DNA from: a virus | DNA: 24,658 nucleotides | Reading direction: 5' to 3' (one strand) | IMG/VR virus record: IMGVR_UViG_3300025652_000519 | Coordinates: 1-24,658 of that record | Shown: piece by piece, positions 7,174 to 15,006 of the stretch | Layout of the letters: each line of letters opens with the position of its first letter | Numbering within the stretch: position 1 is the stretch's first letter | The notes under the pieces: model-generated | Databases searched by the model: none | Told to the model about the DNA's origin: nothing | What the model saw: the letters and a program-made list of their open reading frames with translations, nothing else | Position numbers and translations under genes: made by a program

Positions 7174-8066
7174 TCTTTTAGTATTTCGTAATATTTATAA
7201 CTTGCCTTAGTGTTGTCTATAACAAGATCTTTTATTGGGAATTGATTTATATAATTTCCTTTATAAAACAACCCATCTGAAGCAGATGTAACTCCAGCAT
7301 TGTGATATATAGCCTTAGAGTTCCAGTTTTCTATAGGATCAGTAGCAAACATAAAATCTAATTCACTTATTACTAGCGTCTGCTTTCCTTCCTTCCAAAG
7401 ATTCCAAAGAACCGCCCACATATCAGCGCACCATATTTGTATATCGTGATAGTCTGGATTTTCTTTCTTCTTAGCGGCACTCAACCTGCTAACTAAGTAA
7501 TACATATTTTGACAATCAGCCTCTACTTTTAGCCAAAAACCTTCATTTATGCTTTTTAAAACATATTGCGCTCCTCCTGAGTTAGCTTGGTTTTTTATAA
7601 CTAATTCAGGGTCTATGCGGCAAGCATTAGTCATTTCTTCAAAAACATCTTGACCTTTAGATATTATATAGTCGTATCCTATATAAGAAATTGTATCTGA
7701 CAAATAACAAGCAGCACCATTTTCAAGCAAATCAACATTAAGAGGTCTGGTTAATACTATATCGCAATCGTGATAAAATATAGTTTCCTTACTCAATTCT
7801 GGATGCTCTTTAAAATGCTTAAAAAGTATGTGAGGCCTTATGGAAGATATATAGTGTTTTATATTTCTAGTGTCTTCATAAAAATAAAAATTAGCTCCTT
7901 CATACTTTTGTTTTAACACTTCAAAATGAGGGTCTATATCTCCATGAATAGCGTTTACCAATATTACATCAGACAAGTTAACGCCTTGATTCACAAAACT
8001 GTGAAGCATAACGTCAATTTGCCAGGCGTAGTATTTAGTTGCAGGTTGTGCTGATAAATATTTCAT
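7164..8066 (-). CDS. Glycosyltransferase-like protein resembling peptidyl Ser/Hyp O-glycosyltransferases
   Basis: A 300-residue cytosolic protein without signal peptide or membrane segment. The N-terminus reads KYYAWQIDVMLHSF (11-24), which resembles the xYxxWQxxxxxxSxxK start of plant hydroxyproline O-arabinosyltransferases and algal peptidyl-Ser galactosyltransferase. Residues 96-109 (IFYHDCDIVLTRPL) give a DxD-type motif (D100, D102) after a hydrophobic strand. Residues 210-224 (QIWCADMWAVLWNLW) match the position of the xMW motif of that family, and H255-N256-A257-G258 followed by LFYKG (266-270) closes the fold. The family match is from memory. The gene starts 1 base after the stop of the muzzle gene and overlaps the next glycosyltransferase-like gene by 10 bases, so all three are probably translated together. 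Substrate is inferred, not shown. Confidence 0.7.
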   Translation of the reverse strand: MKYLSAQPATKYYAWQIDVMLHSFVNQGVNLSDVILVNAIHGDIDPHFEVLKQKYEGANFYFYEDTRNIKHYISSIRPHILFKHFKEHPELSKETIFYHDCDIVLTRPLNVDLLENGAACYLSDTISYIGYDYIISKGQDVFEEMTNACRIDPELVIKNQANSGGAQYVLKSINEGFWLKVEADCQNMYYLVSRLSAAKKKENPDYHDIQIWCADMWAVLWNLWKEGKQTLVISELDFMFATDPIENWNSKAIYHNAGVTSASDGLFYKGNYINQFPIKDLVIDNTKASYKYYEILKECL

Positions 8067-8067
8067 T

Positions 8068-11000
8068 TTAATCGAAAGTTATTGTTGCTTGTCCAGATGT
8101 CAGGAAGTCTGTTCCGTAATTCCAAGCGTATGTTACAAAAGTGTATCCGTTTTCTTGAACAATTATCTTATCTGCTAGGTCAGCGTAAGCAAATCTAACA
8201 GGAGGAGGAATAGTTCCTTGAAATGGAGTCCAATCAAATATTATTCCATTGAATGTTGTTGGTTCAGAGTGAGATCCCTCTTTTCTTATTCTAATTCTAA
8301 AGTCATTATTGTCTGTATCATATTGAATAAGTCTTATTTGCCAAGTTCCATCTAATCTCCACCACTGATCAGTCATTGACCCTTCAAATTCTCCATCTCT
8401 TATGAATCCAAATTTAGTATCGTTAAGCGGAACTGGAGCCCAAGATCCAGGGTAAACTATTTGATCTGGTGGCGCTGTAGAATTTATAATAAACGTATCT
8501 GTATCTGCTATAATTTCTTGACCAAGGTTATTCACCAAAACAAAGTCTATACTTCCAGTACCTCCGTTTACAGCGTTTATATGTTCATCCCAGCCAAAAC
8601 TACTAGACCATAGTTGGTTTACTATTGTGTGGAATTCATCTTTTCTTACTGTTACCGTATCGGTGCTTGTAGTTATTGTTATATCAACAAAAACATCTGA
8701 TGCATCTGATTGATACATTTCATATCCTAATATTCTAGGAGCCTCAGATACGCTAGTCACATTGATCGTCCCTGTTGGATTAGTAGGGGCTATCGTAGTA
8801 GTGCTAGTACTAGTTGTAGTAGTAGTGCTAGTTGTAGTGGTGCTAGTTGTGGTAGTCGTAGTGGTTTCTCCTGGAACAGTAGTACAGCCATTTACTTCAA
8901 CTGCTATCCAAGGTGTTTCATAGTAACAACCACCTTCAATAGGATCGTATGCATAAACATCAAATCCACTTGTGTCTAATCCGCAGTTGTTTCCTGCTGT
9001 AACTGTTAATTGACTACCGTTAATACTAACATCAGTCAAAGTACTTGCATCAGTAGAAGCATAGGTTAATTGAGCTCCGTCTGAATGCGTAAAGTAGTTA
9101 TCCAAATTAATTATAACACTTTGACCAATAGTTAATGTTTGAGTAGGTATGTCAGAATAACTTATTCTTTGCACACAAGCTGCCTGAGTAGTAGTAGTTG
9201 TAGTTGCTGGTGGCTGAGTTGTAGGGGCCTGTGTTGTAGTTGTCGTAACGCACTCATAAGTGTCCTCAAGCCATTGTTGCGATTGACAAGAATAAGTGTC
9301 TTCAAGCCATTCAAAAGACTCGCACTTTTTAGTTCCTTCTCTCCACTGTATAACTTTATCCCATACTCTTAAAACGTACTGCTGATTAACCGGGTCGTAC
9401 CCCGCCACTACATTAGAATTTATATGAAGATTATCATTAAACCAACTATTCATTCCATAGTCAGATATTGGAAACAATCCATTGCTGGCTAATCTAAGTA
9501 CTTTAGATCTTTTTTCGTCAGCAAAATACATAGCATCACTCCAGTTGACTATGCTGTACATATTATCAGTAACACCATATTGCCCTTGATAAGGAACTTC
9601 TTGTCCTAATACATTTGTATTTTGACTTAAATTACCTGATCCATCAGCATTATATAAAACACTTTTATTAAACAAAACCTTAGCTACTCTATTGCTTTGA
9701 AATGAAACTAAGTCCCCATCTCTAGATATTATTCTTGCTATTGGTCCAAAATTTGCATCTAAGTCTTTATAGTTTGCTAAGGATAGGTTAAACTCATTTA
9801 CTCCATTAAAAGAAGTAGTAGCTTCATAAACTTGGCTATACGTTAAAGAAGATATTCTTGTAACCTGCTTATAGTTGTCTAGTGGCACTAATGGTTTTGA
9901 ATCAAGAAGCATTTTGCTCTCGTTAAACGAGTCTCCTATTTTTATAGACTCGTATCCGTTATACCATCCGAAAGAATTAAAGAAATCTAGTTTTATTGTT
10001 GCGTTTACACCTCCAGAAGTTTGATTAGTGTCTCCGATTTTTCCTTGGTGGTATCCTCCTGATATATTGTATGTATATGGAAGCTCGTAAAAAACATCTG
10101 AGCTAGCATTTTTGTAATCAGTCTCTAGTATTATTGGATTATCAAGCTCTAATACCCTTAAGTCTATATCTATTCTAACCCTATTATCTCCAGTGTAATT
10201 ACATTCAGATAAAATACACATCCATAAATCACCACTAGACGCTATAGTTAAAGTTTCTTGATTTGACGATATGGCACCTCTTCTAAATAAAATTTCTCCT
10301 GAATCTTTAGGGTGTGAAACTTTAGAAAGAACATTGTCTTCCCAAAACCATTCCTCTAAATTTGCATAGTCTGCACTAGAAACAAATCTTTGATAAACAT
10401 ATCCAGTTAGGTTGTCAACTCCATTTTCTGACCTTGTATCATCATACTCTATGGTTATTATCGCACCTGCTTTTATTCCTTCAGTAGAAGATGTTTTTGC
10501 CTTAAAATTCATTATGGCTTTTCTACCATAATCATCAACGTCTCCCCCTCCATTCCAAGTAGAAGCTCTTGCAGAAGACTTCGCGCTTATTATCCACCTA
10601 TCATCTAATGTGTGCCCGGTAAATGAAGAAAAAGATATTGATATTCCTTCTCCTAAAGAAGATGTTCCTGACATTGCTATTGGGGAACTCCAAGACGTAA
10701 CCTTATTTTCTGCACAATCAAGAGATCTCCACTTGTAAGTGTCAGTTGATCCAACCGAAGCAACTTTTACTTCAAATCTTTTATCTGTTGTTCCGGAATA
10801 AGAGCTTGAAGCCAGATTAATATCGTTTATTCCCTCTCCATAAAAAACTGGAGATTCAACATAAGATATGTTATTTTGAAAGTTGTTTGGGTTGCTCGGA
10901 CTCCTAAAAGCGTATCCATCATAATTAAATGTATCTACCGATGTCTCGTCTAATGCAATCTCTTCAGTATCTAGCTTTATGTAGTTTCCAGGCTCTTGAA

Positions 11001-12531
11001 GTGTATTATCTGTTACATCTTCATCTAAAAAATTCCTGGTCTTTGGTTTTGCTTCTAATACCTTTACTTTAGTTGGCTTTGACTTAATTCCAGATGTATC
11101 TGATTTAAGGAACAAAAAGTCTCCTTCTTTTACTTTGTTTACATCTTCACCCTCTATTTTAACATAGGCATAAACTCCGTCTCTATAAAATACAACAGGG
11201 GATATTACATCATAATCGTTCCTGCTTTGTTTTACGAAGAACCTATAGTTAGTTGCCCAATCAGGTGCTTTAGATGATATTTGTACTGATAGGCTATTTT
11301 TTTTGTTGCATTTATTTATTGGAATATGAACAGTGTTGTTCTCGCTTGTTATTGGAGTTGTCATTCTTCCCTTTCCATCTAAATATGCAATAGCAACCTC
11401 ATAGTCCATATTAGACTTAACTGTATCGTGTGCCAACCCCTCTGTTCCAGAAGCAGACTCGTATGTAATACTTATAGATGTATTTACATCTTCAAAGTTG
11501 TTAGTAAGGTTGTAGTTTTCTGTGTAGTTCCCAAAAACAACACGCCCACCTATTATCTCTACCGTATTAGCTCTAATTGGAACATTATCGTAAAGCCTTA
11601 GCAATTGATTGCTAGGTAAAGCCTTATATATCTTGCTATTACTAAAAGTAAATGTTTGATCTGAATTGTCAGTCCACTCTTTGTCGCTCTTATCTAATCT
11701 CTCAACTATGTAAGCAGTAGAGACACCAGATTCCTTTGCAATAATTTCTATTTTTTTTACGTTATTGGATCCAGTATTAAATGAAAGATTAACCTTATTG
11801 TATCTATTAAACATTGATTTGTTTGTGCCTGAATTGTAGTCATATCTAAATGACTTAGGCATAAAAGCAAAATCAGAAAATGGAGCTAAAGCGCTTACCT
11901 CTCCATGCTCATATATATATCTGTATGAAAAAGAAAAGAATTTATCTTCTATATTGTTTTCTTCTGAATCGTCAGTCTCCTCTAAAGTAATAGCAGGAGC
12001 TGTTAGTGGTGACATTTTTATTAGCGAAACATCTTCCAGCAAAAAAGCACTATCTACTAAGGATCTGGCGGTTTCTATTTCAAAATACTTAGGCTCTGTT
12101 TTATTGTCTGTAGTTATTAGAAATCTTTTGTTGTTTTCAGCATCATTAAGTATAGATATACTTAAGCTTCTAACTTCATTAAACTTCAATATGTTTGAAG
12201 ATGAATTTCTTATATCTGAAAGAAGTATTGTGGATGTGTTTGTTTCTTTTACAAACTCACATATATATGATCCAACGCTAGAAGCAACTGCCCAGTATAT
12301 TCTACCAGATGCATCGTCTTCAACAACACCTATACACTTAGCTCCAGAGCCAAAAGATATATTAGATATTTTAGAATTAGAAAGAGCATTCTCTATAGCG
12401 CCAACATCTGAACCATCAGAGTTTGCTATTTTTACATTTAATGCGTCTCTATACTCTCCTTTAGGAACAAGTCTCTCATCAAGATCCTTGTTCATCTTTC
12501 CAGATGTAAATAAGTTTTTAACTTTCCCCAT
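8068..12531 (-). CDS. P22 gp10-like tail stabilization ('muzzle') protein with adhesin-like C-terminal extension
   Basis: A 1487-residue protein. The N-terminus (about 3-50, with SGKMNKDLDERLVPKGEYRDAL and SDGSDVGAIEN) is the signature I associate with stabilization/muzzle proteins of crAss-like and related podoviruses, which form the distal tail tip. The beta-rich body runs to about residue 1060, with YNADGSGNLSQNTNVLG and YFADEKRSKVLRL near its end. Then come two Cys-flanked WLEDTYxC units (about 1070-1093), a Thr linker (1096-1115), an Ig/cadherin-like domain (about 1118-1215, ending VEVNGC), a longer Thr/Ser linker (1223-1246), and a beta-rich C-terminal domain (about 1250-1487) that could bind a receptor. 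The start at 12531 shares one base with the upstream stop (TAATG). The core assignment is firm; the extension's role in adhesion is inferred. Confidence 0.82.
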   Translation of the reverse strand: MGKVKNLFTSGKMNKDLDERLVPKGEYRDALNVKIANSDGSDVGAIENALSNSKISNISFGSGAKCIGVVEDDASGRIYWAVASSVGSYICEFVKETNTSTILLSDIRNSSSNILKFNEVRSLSISILNDAENNKRFLITTDNKTEPKYFEIETARSLVDSAFLLEDVSLIKMSPLTAPAITLEETDDSEENNIEDKFFSFSYRYIYEHGEVSALAPFSDFAFMPKSFRYDYNSGTNKSMFNRYNKVNLSFNTGSNNVKKIEIIAKESGVSTAYIVERLDKSDKEWTDNSDQTFTFSNSKIYKALPSNQLLRLYDNVPIRANTVEIIGGRVVFGNYTENYNLTNNFEDVNTSISITYESASGTEGLAHDTVKSNMDYEVAIAYLDGKGRMTTPITSENNTVHIPINKCNKKNSLSVQISSKAPDWATNYRFFVKQSRNDYDVISPVVFYRDGVYAYVKIEGEDVNKVKEGDFLFLKSDTSGIKSKPTKVKVLEAKPKTRNFLDEDVTDNTLQEPGNYIKLDTEEIALDETSVDTFNYDGYAFRSPSNPNNFQNNISYVESPVFYGEGINDINLASSSYSGTTDKRFEVKVASVGSTDTYKWRSLDCAENKVTSWSSPIAMSGTSSLGEGISISFSSFTGHTLDDRWIISAKSSARASTWNGGGDVDDYGRKAIMNFKAKTSSTEGIKAGAIITIEYDDTRSENGVDNLTGYVYQRFVSSADYANLEEWFWEDNVLSKVSHPKDSGEILFRRGAISSNQETLTIASSGDLWMCILSECNYTGDNRVRIDIDLRVLELDNPIILETDYKNASSDVFYELPYTYNISGGYHQGKIGDTNQTSGGVNATIKLDFFNSFGWYNGYESIKIGDSFNESKMLLDSKPLVPLDNYKQVTRISSLTYSQVYEATTSFNGVNEFNLSLANYKDLDANFGPIARIISRDGDLVSFQSNRVAKVLFNKSVLYNADGSGNLSQNTNVLGQEVPYQGQYGVTDNMYSIVNWSDAMYFADEKRSKVLRLASNGLFPISDYGMNSWFNDNLHINSNVVAGYDPVNQQYVLRVWDKVIQWREGTKKCESFEWLEDTYSCQSQQWLEDTYECVTTTTTQAPTTQPPATTTTTTQAACVQRISYSDIPTQTLTIGQSVIINLDNYFTHSDGAQLTYASTDASTLTDVSINGSQLTVTAGNNCGLDTSGFDVYAYDPIEGGCYYETPWIAVEVNGCTTVPGETTTTTTTSTTTTSTTTTTSTSTTTIAPTNPTGTINVTSVSEAPRILGYEMYQSDASDVFVDITITTSTDTVTVRKDEFHTIVNQLWSSSFGWDEHINAVNGGTGSIDFVLVNNLGQEIIADTDTFIINSTAPPDQIVYPGSWAPVPLNDTKFGFIRDGEFEGSMTDQWWRLDGTWQIRLIQYDTDNNDFRIRIRKEGSHSEPTTFNGIIFDWTPFQGTIPPPVRFAYADLADKIIVQENGYTFVTYAWNYGTDFLTSGQATITFD
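8794..8865 (-). repeat. Threonine/serine-rich linker near the muzzle protein C-terminus
   Basis: Codons 1223-1246 encode almost only Thr with scattered Ser and one Ile-free core, joining the Ig-like domain to the terminal beta domain. Codons are mixed, as in the adhesin linkers. Confidence 0.85.
9187..9246 (-). repeat. Threonine-rich linker between muzzle core and Ig-like domain
   Basis: Codons 1096-1115 read as Thr runs separated by QAP and QPPA. The linker begins right after the second WLEDTYxC unit, at the point where the conserved virion body seems to end. Confidence 0.82.
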
Positions 12532-13391
12532 TATTTAATCCACTTGTTTCTACCCCTAAGCGCTTGAATCATGTCCATTGGATGAATGTCCATCATTCTT
12601 ATTTTAGTGTTCTTAAGAGCAGCAAACGCCTGTCTTCTAACTCTATTTACGATGTACTCTTGAACACCAAACTTGTTCTTTAGCACTTCGTGTAATATGT
12701 ATTTATAAAGGTAATCTTCTGCTTGTTTGTGTACTTTTAAGTCTCCTTCAGCTGTGTTAGATAATCCATCTGATATGAACTCAAGTATAATGAGTTTTCC
12801 AGCGCAATCAGAGCTAAATCTAATAACACCTAAAGTTTTGTTTATATTATAAGTTCCATTTACTGTTGCGTTAGCTGGATCTAAACCAAATCTACCACCG
12901 AAAGCAAAGTTGTATGCAGAGTCGTTAAGAGTATCCTGAGTCTCAGATGCCTGCATATTCCTAATATCCATAAGCGGAGTACCGCTTAATGCAACTCCAG
13001 CCTCTGAGAATAATATGTTGCCTTGATCATCTTGCAAGTACGCATTGTCAACACTTGTTGTGTAGTTTCCATTAACCATTGGATGAAGTTTTCCTTCTCC
13101 ATCAGCCCATGAAACCCTAACCATTCTTACATAATCCCTAGGAAGCGTTATCTGCAACGTATCAGGCATTTCTAACTCCAAGCCCCTTATTTCATTTAAA
13201 GCGTCGTAGTGAAGCTCCTGAAGGCCTCTTTTAGCGTGAAAGACTACATCAAACCTAGATATGTCATTTATAAGTTTATCATCTCCTACATTAAACAGCA
13301 TGAAGTTGTTTATAATGTCAGCCATTAAAACATATTGATCTTCACCCCAGTTTGTCGAATTTTGATAGTATTGTTGATCTGTTGTTGCCAT
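12531..13391 (-). CDS. Head-tail connector (ring) protein, upstream of the muzzle gene
   Basis: A 286-residue protein. The N-terminus is Gln/Asn/Tyr-rich, followed by a helical segment (about 18-70, including RFDVVFHAKRGLQELHYDAL) and a beta part (about 75-110, LQITLPRDYVRMVRVSW). A Gly/Asn-rich middle follows, then a C-terminal helical, basic region (about 215-286, KQAEDYLYKYILHEVLKNKFGV then many Arg/Lys). Helical ends around a beta core and a place directly before the gp10-like gene match the tail-tubular/adaptor proteins of short-tailed phages (P22 gp4 or T7 gp11 position; ring proteins in crAss-like phages). I infer it forms a ring between portal and muzzle. It lies 3 bases from the upstream connector gene. 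Confidence 0.65.
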   Translation of the reverse strand: MATTDQQYYQNSTNWGEDQYVLMADIINNFMLFNVGDDKLINDISRFDVVFHAKRGLQELHYDALNEIRGLELEMPDTLQITLPRDYVRMVRVSWADGEGKLHPMVNGNYTTSVDNAYLQDDQGNILFSEAGVALSGTPLMDIRNMQASETQDTLNDSAYNFAFGGRFGLDPANATVNGTYNINKTLGVIRFSSDCAGKLIILEFISDGLSNTAEGDLKVHKQAEDYLYKYILHEVLKNKFGVQEYIVNRVRRQAFAALKNTKIRMMDIHPMDMIQALRGRNKWIK

Positions 13392-13394
13392 CTA

Positions 13395-14084
13395 TTAGGA
13401 GTTTTCTTTTTGGAATTCAGCTGTATCTAATCCAATTGCAGCTTGAGTTATTTCAGGCTCTCTAATAGTAAGTCCTGCTAGTTTAAGTATCTCCAAAACT
13501 AAGTTTGGCTCATCTTCTGGTGCTATTTCAAAGTCTTTATAGTCTCCAGCACTAGGATTAAATATAGGGTTATCTGCCACCATGTTGTAGGTCCACTTAG
13601 GGTCTGCTACATTTCTAACATAAACCAAAGTCATATCATCTGTAAGAGTGTCTGGCTTAATATAATAATAGTTATTTTTATCTACATAAACAGGAAAGTT
13701 GGCTGTTGGTGCAGTTAAGTTTGAGCTATAAAGATACATCTCCTTGTTTTTTGGAACCATATCTAGTTCTTTAGATCCATATCTCAATGATACCGGCTGA
13801 TACATATCAGATGGCTTAACGTAGTACCCTGAAGTCTGAGCAATATCAGATTCAACTACAAACGTTTCTATGTTGGATCTTAAAGCTTTAAGTCTATCTC
13901 CGTACTCAGCGCTAAGTCTTCTTGCATTTTTAAGTGCAGTGAGTTTAGCATACTCACTAAAATACTGATCAAATATTAACTGCTGCGCATGTTTTGCGTA
14001 TAAGTTAAACTGCTCAGGCGTTAAATAGCCTCTATTCTCTTTGTTAAGAGTAGTAAGTACAGTATTTCTTACATGGTTTATCAT
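13395..14084 (-). CDS. Head-tail connector / adaptor-type protein
   Basis: A 229-residue protein from the ATG at 14084 (MINHVRNTVL). A longer reading from a TTG at 14111 is rejected because that codon lies in the T-run of a terminator. The N-terminal half is helical (RGYLTPEQFNLYAKHAQQLIF at about 18-38). The middle is beta-rich with YYVKPSDMYQPVSLRYG, and the C-terminus is an acidic then hydrophobic helix (EDEPNLVLEILKLAGL). I recognise this layout from connector-region proteins of Bacteroidota phages, though not an exact family. It is paired with the next connector gene (3-base gap), so both probably build rings below the portal. A TAnnTTTG motif lies 17 bases before the start. Confidence 0.65.
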   Translation of the reverse strand: MINHVRNTVLTTLNKENRGYLTPEQFNLYAKHAQQLIFDQYFSEYAKLTALKNARRLSAEYGDRLKALRSNIETFVVESDIAQTSGYYVKPSDMYQPVSLRYGSKELDMVPKNKEMYLYSSNLTAPTANFPVYVDKNNYYYIKPDTLTDDMTLVYVRNVADPKWTYNMVADNPIFNPSAGDYKDFEIAPEDEPNLVLEILKLAGLTIREPEITQAAIGLDTAEFQKENS

Positions 14085-14100
14085 CTTGAAATCTTTGATA

Positions 14101-14108
14101 CAAAAATA
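14101..14108 (-). promoter_or_regulatory. Bacteroidota-type -7 promoter motif before the connector genes
   Basis: The minus strand reads TATTTTTG, matching TAnnTTTG, 17 bases before the ATG at 14084 and directly after the T-run of a terminator. The region is T-rich, so a chance match is more likely here than at the other three sites. Confidence 0.38.
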
Positions 14109-14110
14109 CA

Positions 14111-14140
14111 AAAAAAAAGGGAAGACTATTTCGTCCTCCC
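14111..14140 (-). terminator. Rho-independent terminator after the 252-residue gene
   Basis: In the minus-strand transcript GGGAGGAC (14140-14133), a 6-base loop (14132-14127) and GTCTTCCC (14126-14119) form an 8-bp stem with one G-T pair, followed at once by eight T (14118-14111). A smaller hairpin (AGTGTT/AACACT) overlaps the stop codon of the gene above. Confidence 0.85.
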
Positions 14141-14168
14141 CTCTTTCAAAGCAGTGTTGGTGGAAACA

Positions 14169-14927
14169 CTACAGTTTATTTGTAAGTGACTGGAGTACAT
14201 CCAATCCCTCGTCTGTTTTGAAGTATACCGCTAGTGCAGAGAAAACATTCTCTCCGTAAGGTACGGTAATAATTTTAGTCTTCTTAGCATCATTCCAACA
14301 AACCGTTCTGTTATCGTCTTTAATAAAGATCAATCCCATTTCGTTAGCTCTAACGGCTACGTTTCTAAGCTTGATGTTCTCATCGTTAGTCAGACTCAAA
14401 AACTCTTGTGGGTTCTTTCTCGCAAATAATAGCATATCCCTTCGGATCTCATTAGATGCCATGTCAGACACTCTAGACCTAAGAACCACTCTTGCGATAG
14501 CCTCAAGGTCCTCTATTTGCATTTCTTTAGCGGCGTTCATTGCCTCTAGTTCTGCTTCAACATTATCTATCTCTGTTTGAGCTGATTTATCTGCATCAAA
14601 CTCTAAATACATCTTATCCCTGTCTGGGTGGTATAAAGATAAAAACTGTTGTAGTAATACGTTTTCTTTGTTAACGATAAGCTTACCGTCTCTAAAGATA
14701 ATTGCTGGAAGCGTAACATCTCCGTATTGCTCATCTTCAAACACAGAAGTTTGATTGGTAGCATACCTAAGAGATCTGTTCATTGTTCCGTCAAAATATT
14801 GTAAGGGTTTATTTAGGTGGTGTCTAGAACGTAAGATGTAGTTCACAGGTGTTGCACCTCCTTTTAAGACATAGATTCTGTCTTTAACCTCCCACTTAGG
14901 GGCGGCTGTTGTTTTTTTTGTAGCCAT
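14169..14927 (-). CDS. Capsid-region protein of unknown function, 252 residues
   Basis: The protein begins with a Lys/Thr/Ala tail (MATKKTTAAPK). Residues 13-85 form a beta-rich domain (DRIYVLKGGATPVNYILRS, then FDGTMNRSLRYATNQTSVFEDEQYGDV). A helical middle follows (about 112-185, with ADKSAQTEIDNVEAELEAM), then a C-terminal alpha/beta part (about 190-252). I recall the YVLKxxxTPxxYxLxS...LRYAxNQxSxFxDEQ pattern from proteins next to the capsid gene in several phages, but no function is established. It is bracketed by two terminators, one just upstream and one just downstream, so it depends on read-through from the capsid gene or on a promoter I cannot see. It may be a minor capsid, cement or head-completion protein; this is by position only. 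Confidence 0.7.
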   Translation of the reverse strand: MATKKTTAAPKWEVKDRIYVLKGGATPVNYILRSRHHLNKPLQYFDGTMNRSLRYATNQTSVFEDEQYGDVTLPAIIFRDGKLIVNKENVLLQQFLSLYHPDRDKMYLEFDADKSAQTEIDNVEAELEAMNAAKEMQIEDLEAIARVVLRSRVSDMASNEIRRDMLLFARKNPQEFLSLTNDENIKLRNVAVRANEMGLIFIKDDNRTVCWNDAKKTKIITVPYGENVFSALAVYFKTDEGLDVLQSLTNKL

Positions 14928-14950
14928 TATAATTAAAATTAAATTAGATT

Positions 14951-14992
14951 AAAAAAAAGTAAGAGTTACCCCCGTCGTTACAACGAGGGTAA
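14951..14992 (-). terminator. Strong hairpin terminator just after the major capsid gene
   Basis: In the minus-strand transcript the 27 bases 14992-14966 fold into a 12-bp stem (TTACCCTCGTTG pairing with CGACGGGGGTAA, two G-T pairs) with a 3-base TAA loop. Seven bases later comes a run of eight T (14958-14951). The slightly long spacer suggests partial rather than complete termination. Confidence 0.78.
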
Positions 14993-15006
14993 TTCCTACA
15001 GTAATG

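Noticed and set aside
11954-12538. A 194-codon plus-strand open frame
   Set aside because: It lies antisense within the muzzle gene's conserved N-terminus, has no leader or partner genes on that strand, and every supported gene is on the minus strand.
14085-14111. N-terminal extension of the connector gene from a TTG
   Set aside because: The codon lies in the T-run of a terminator, and an ATG with a normal leader follows at 14084.
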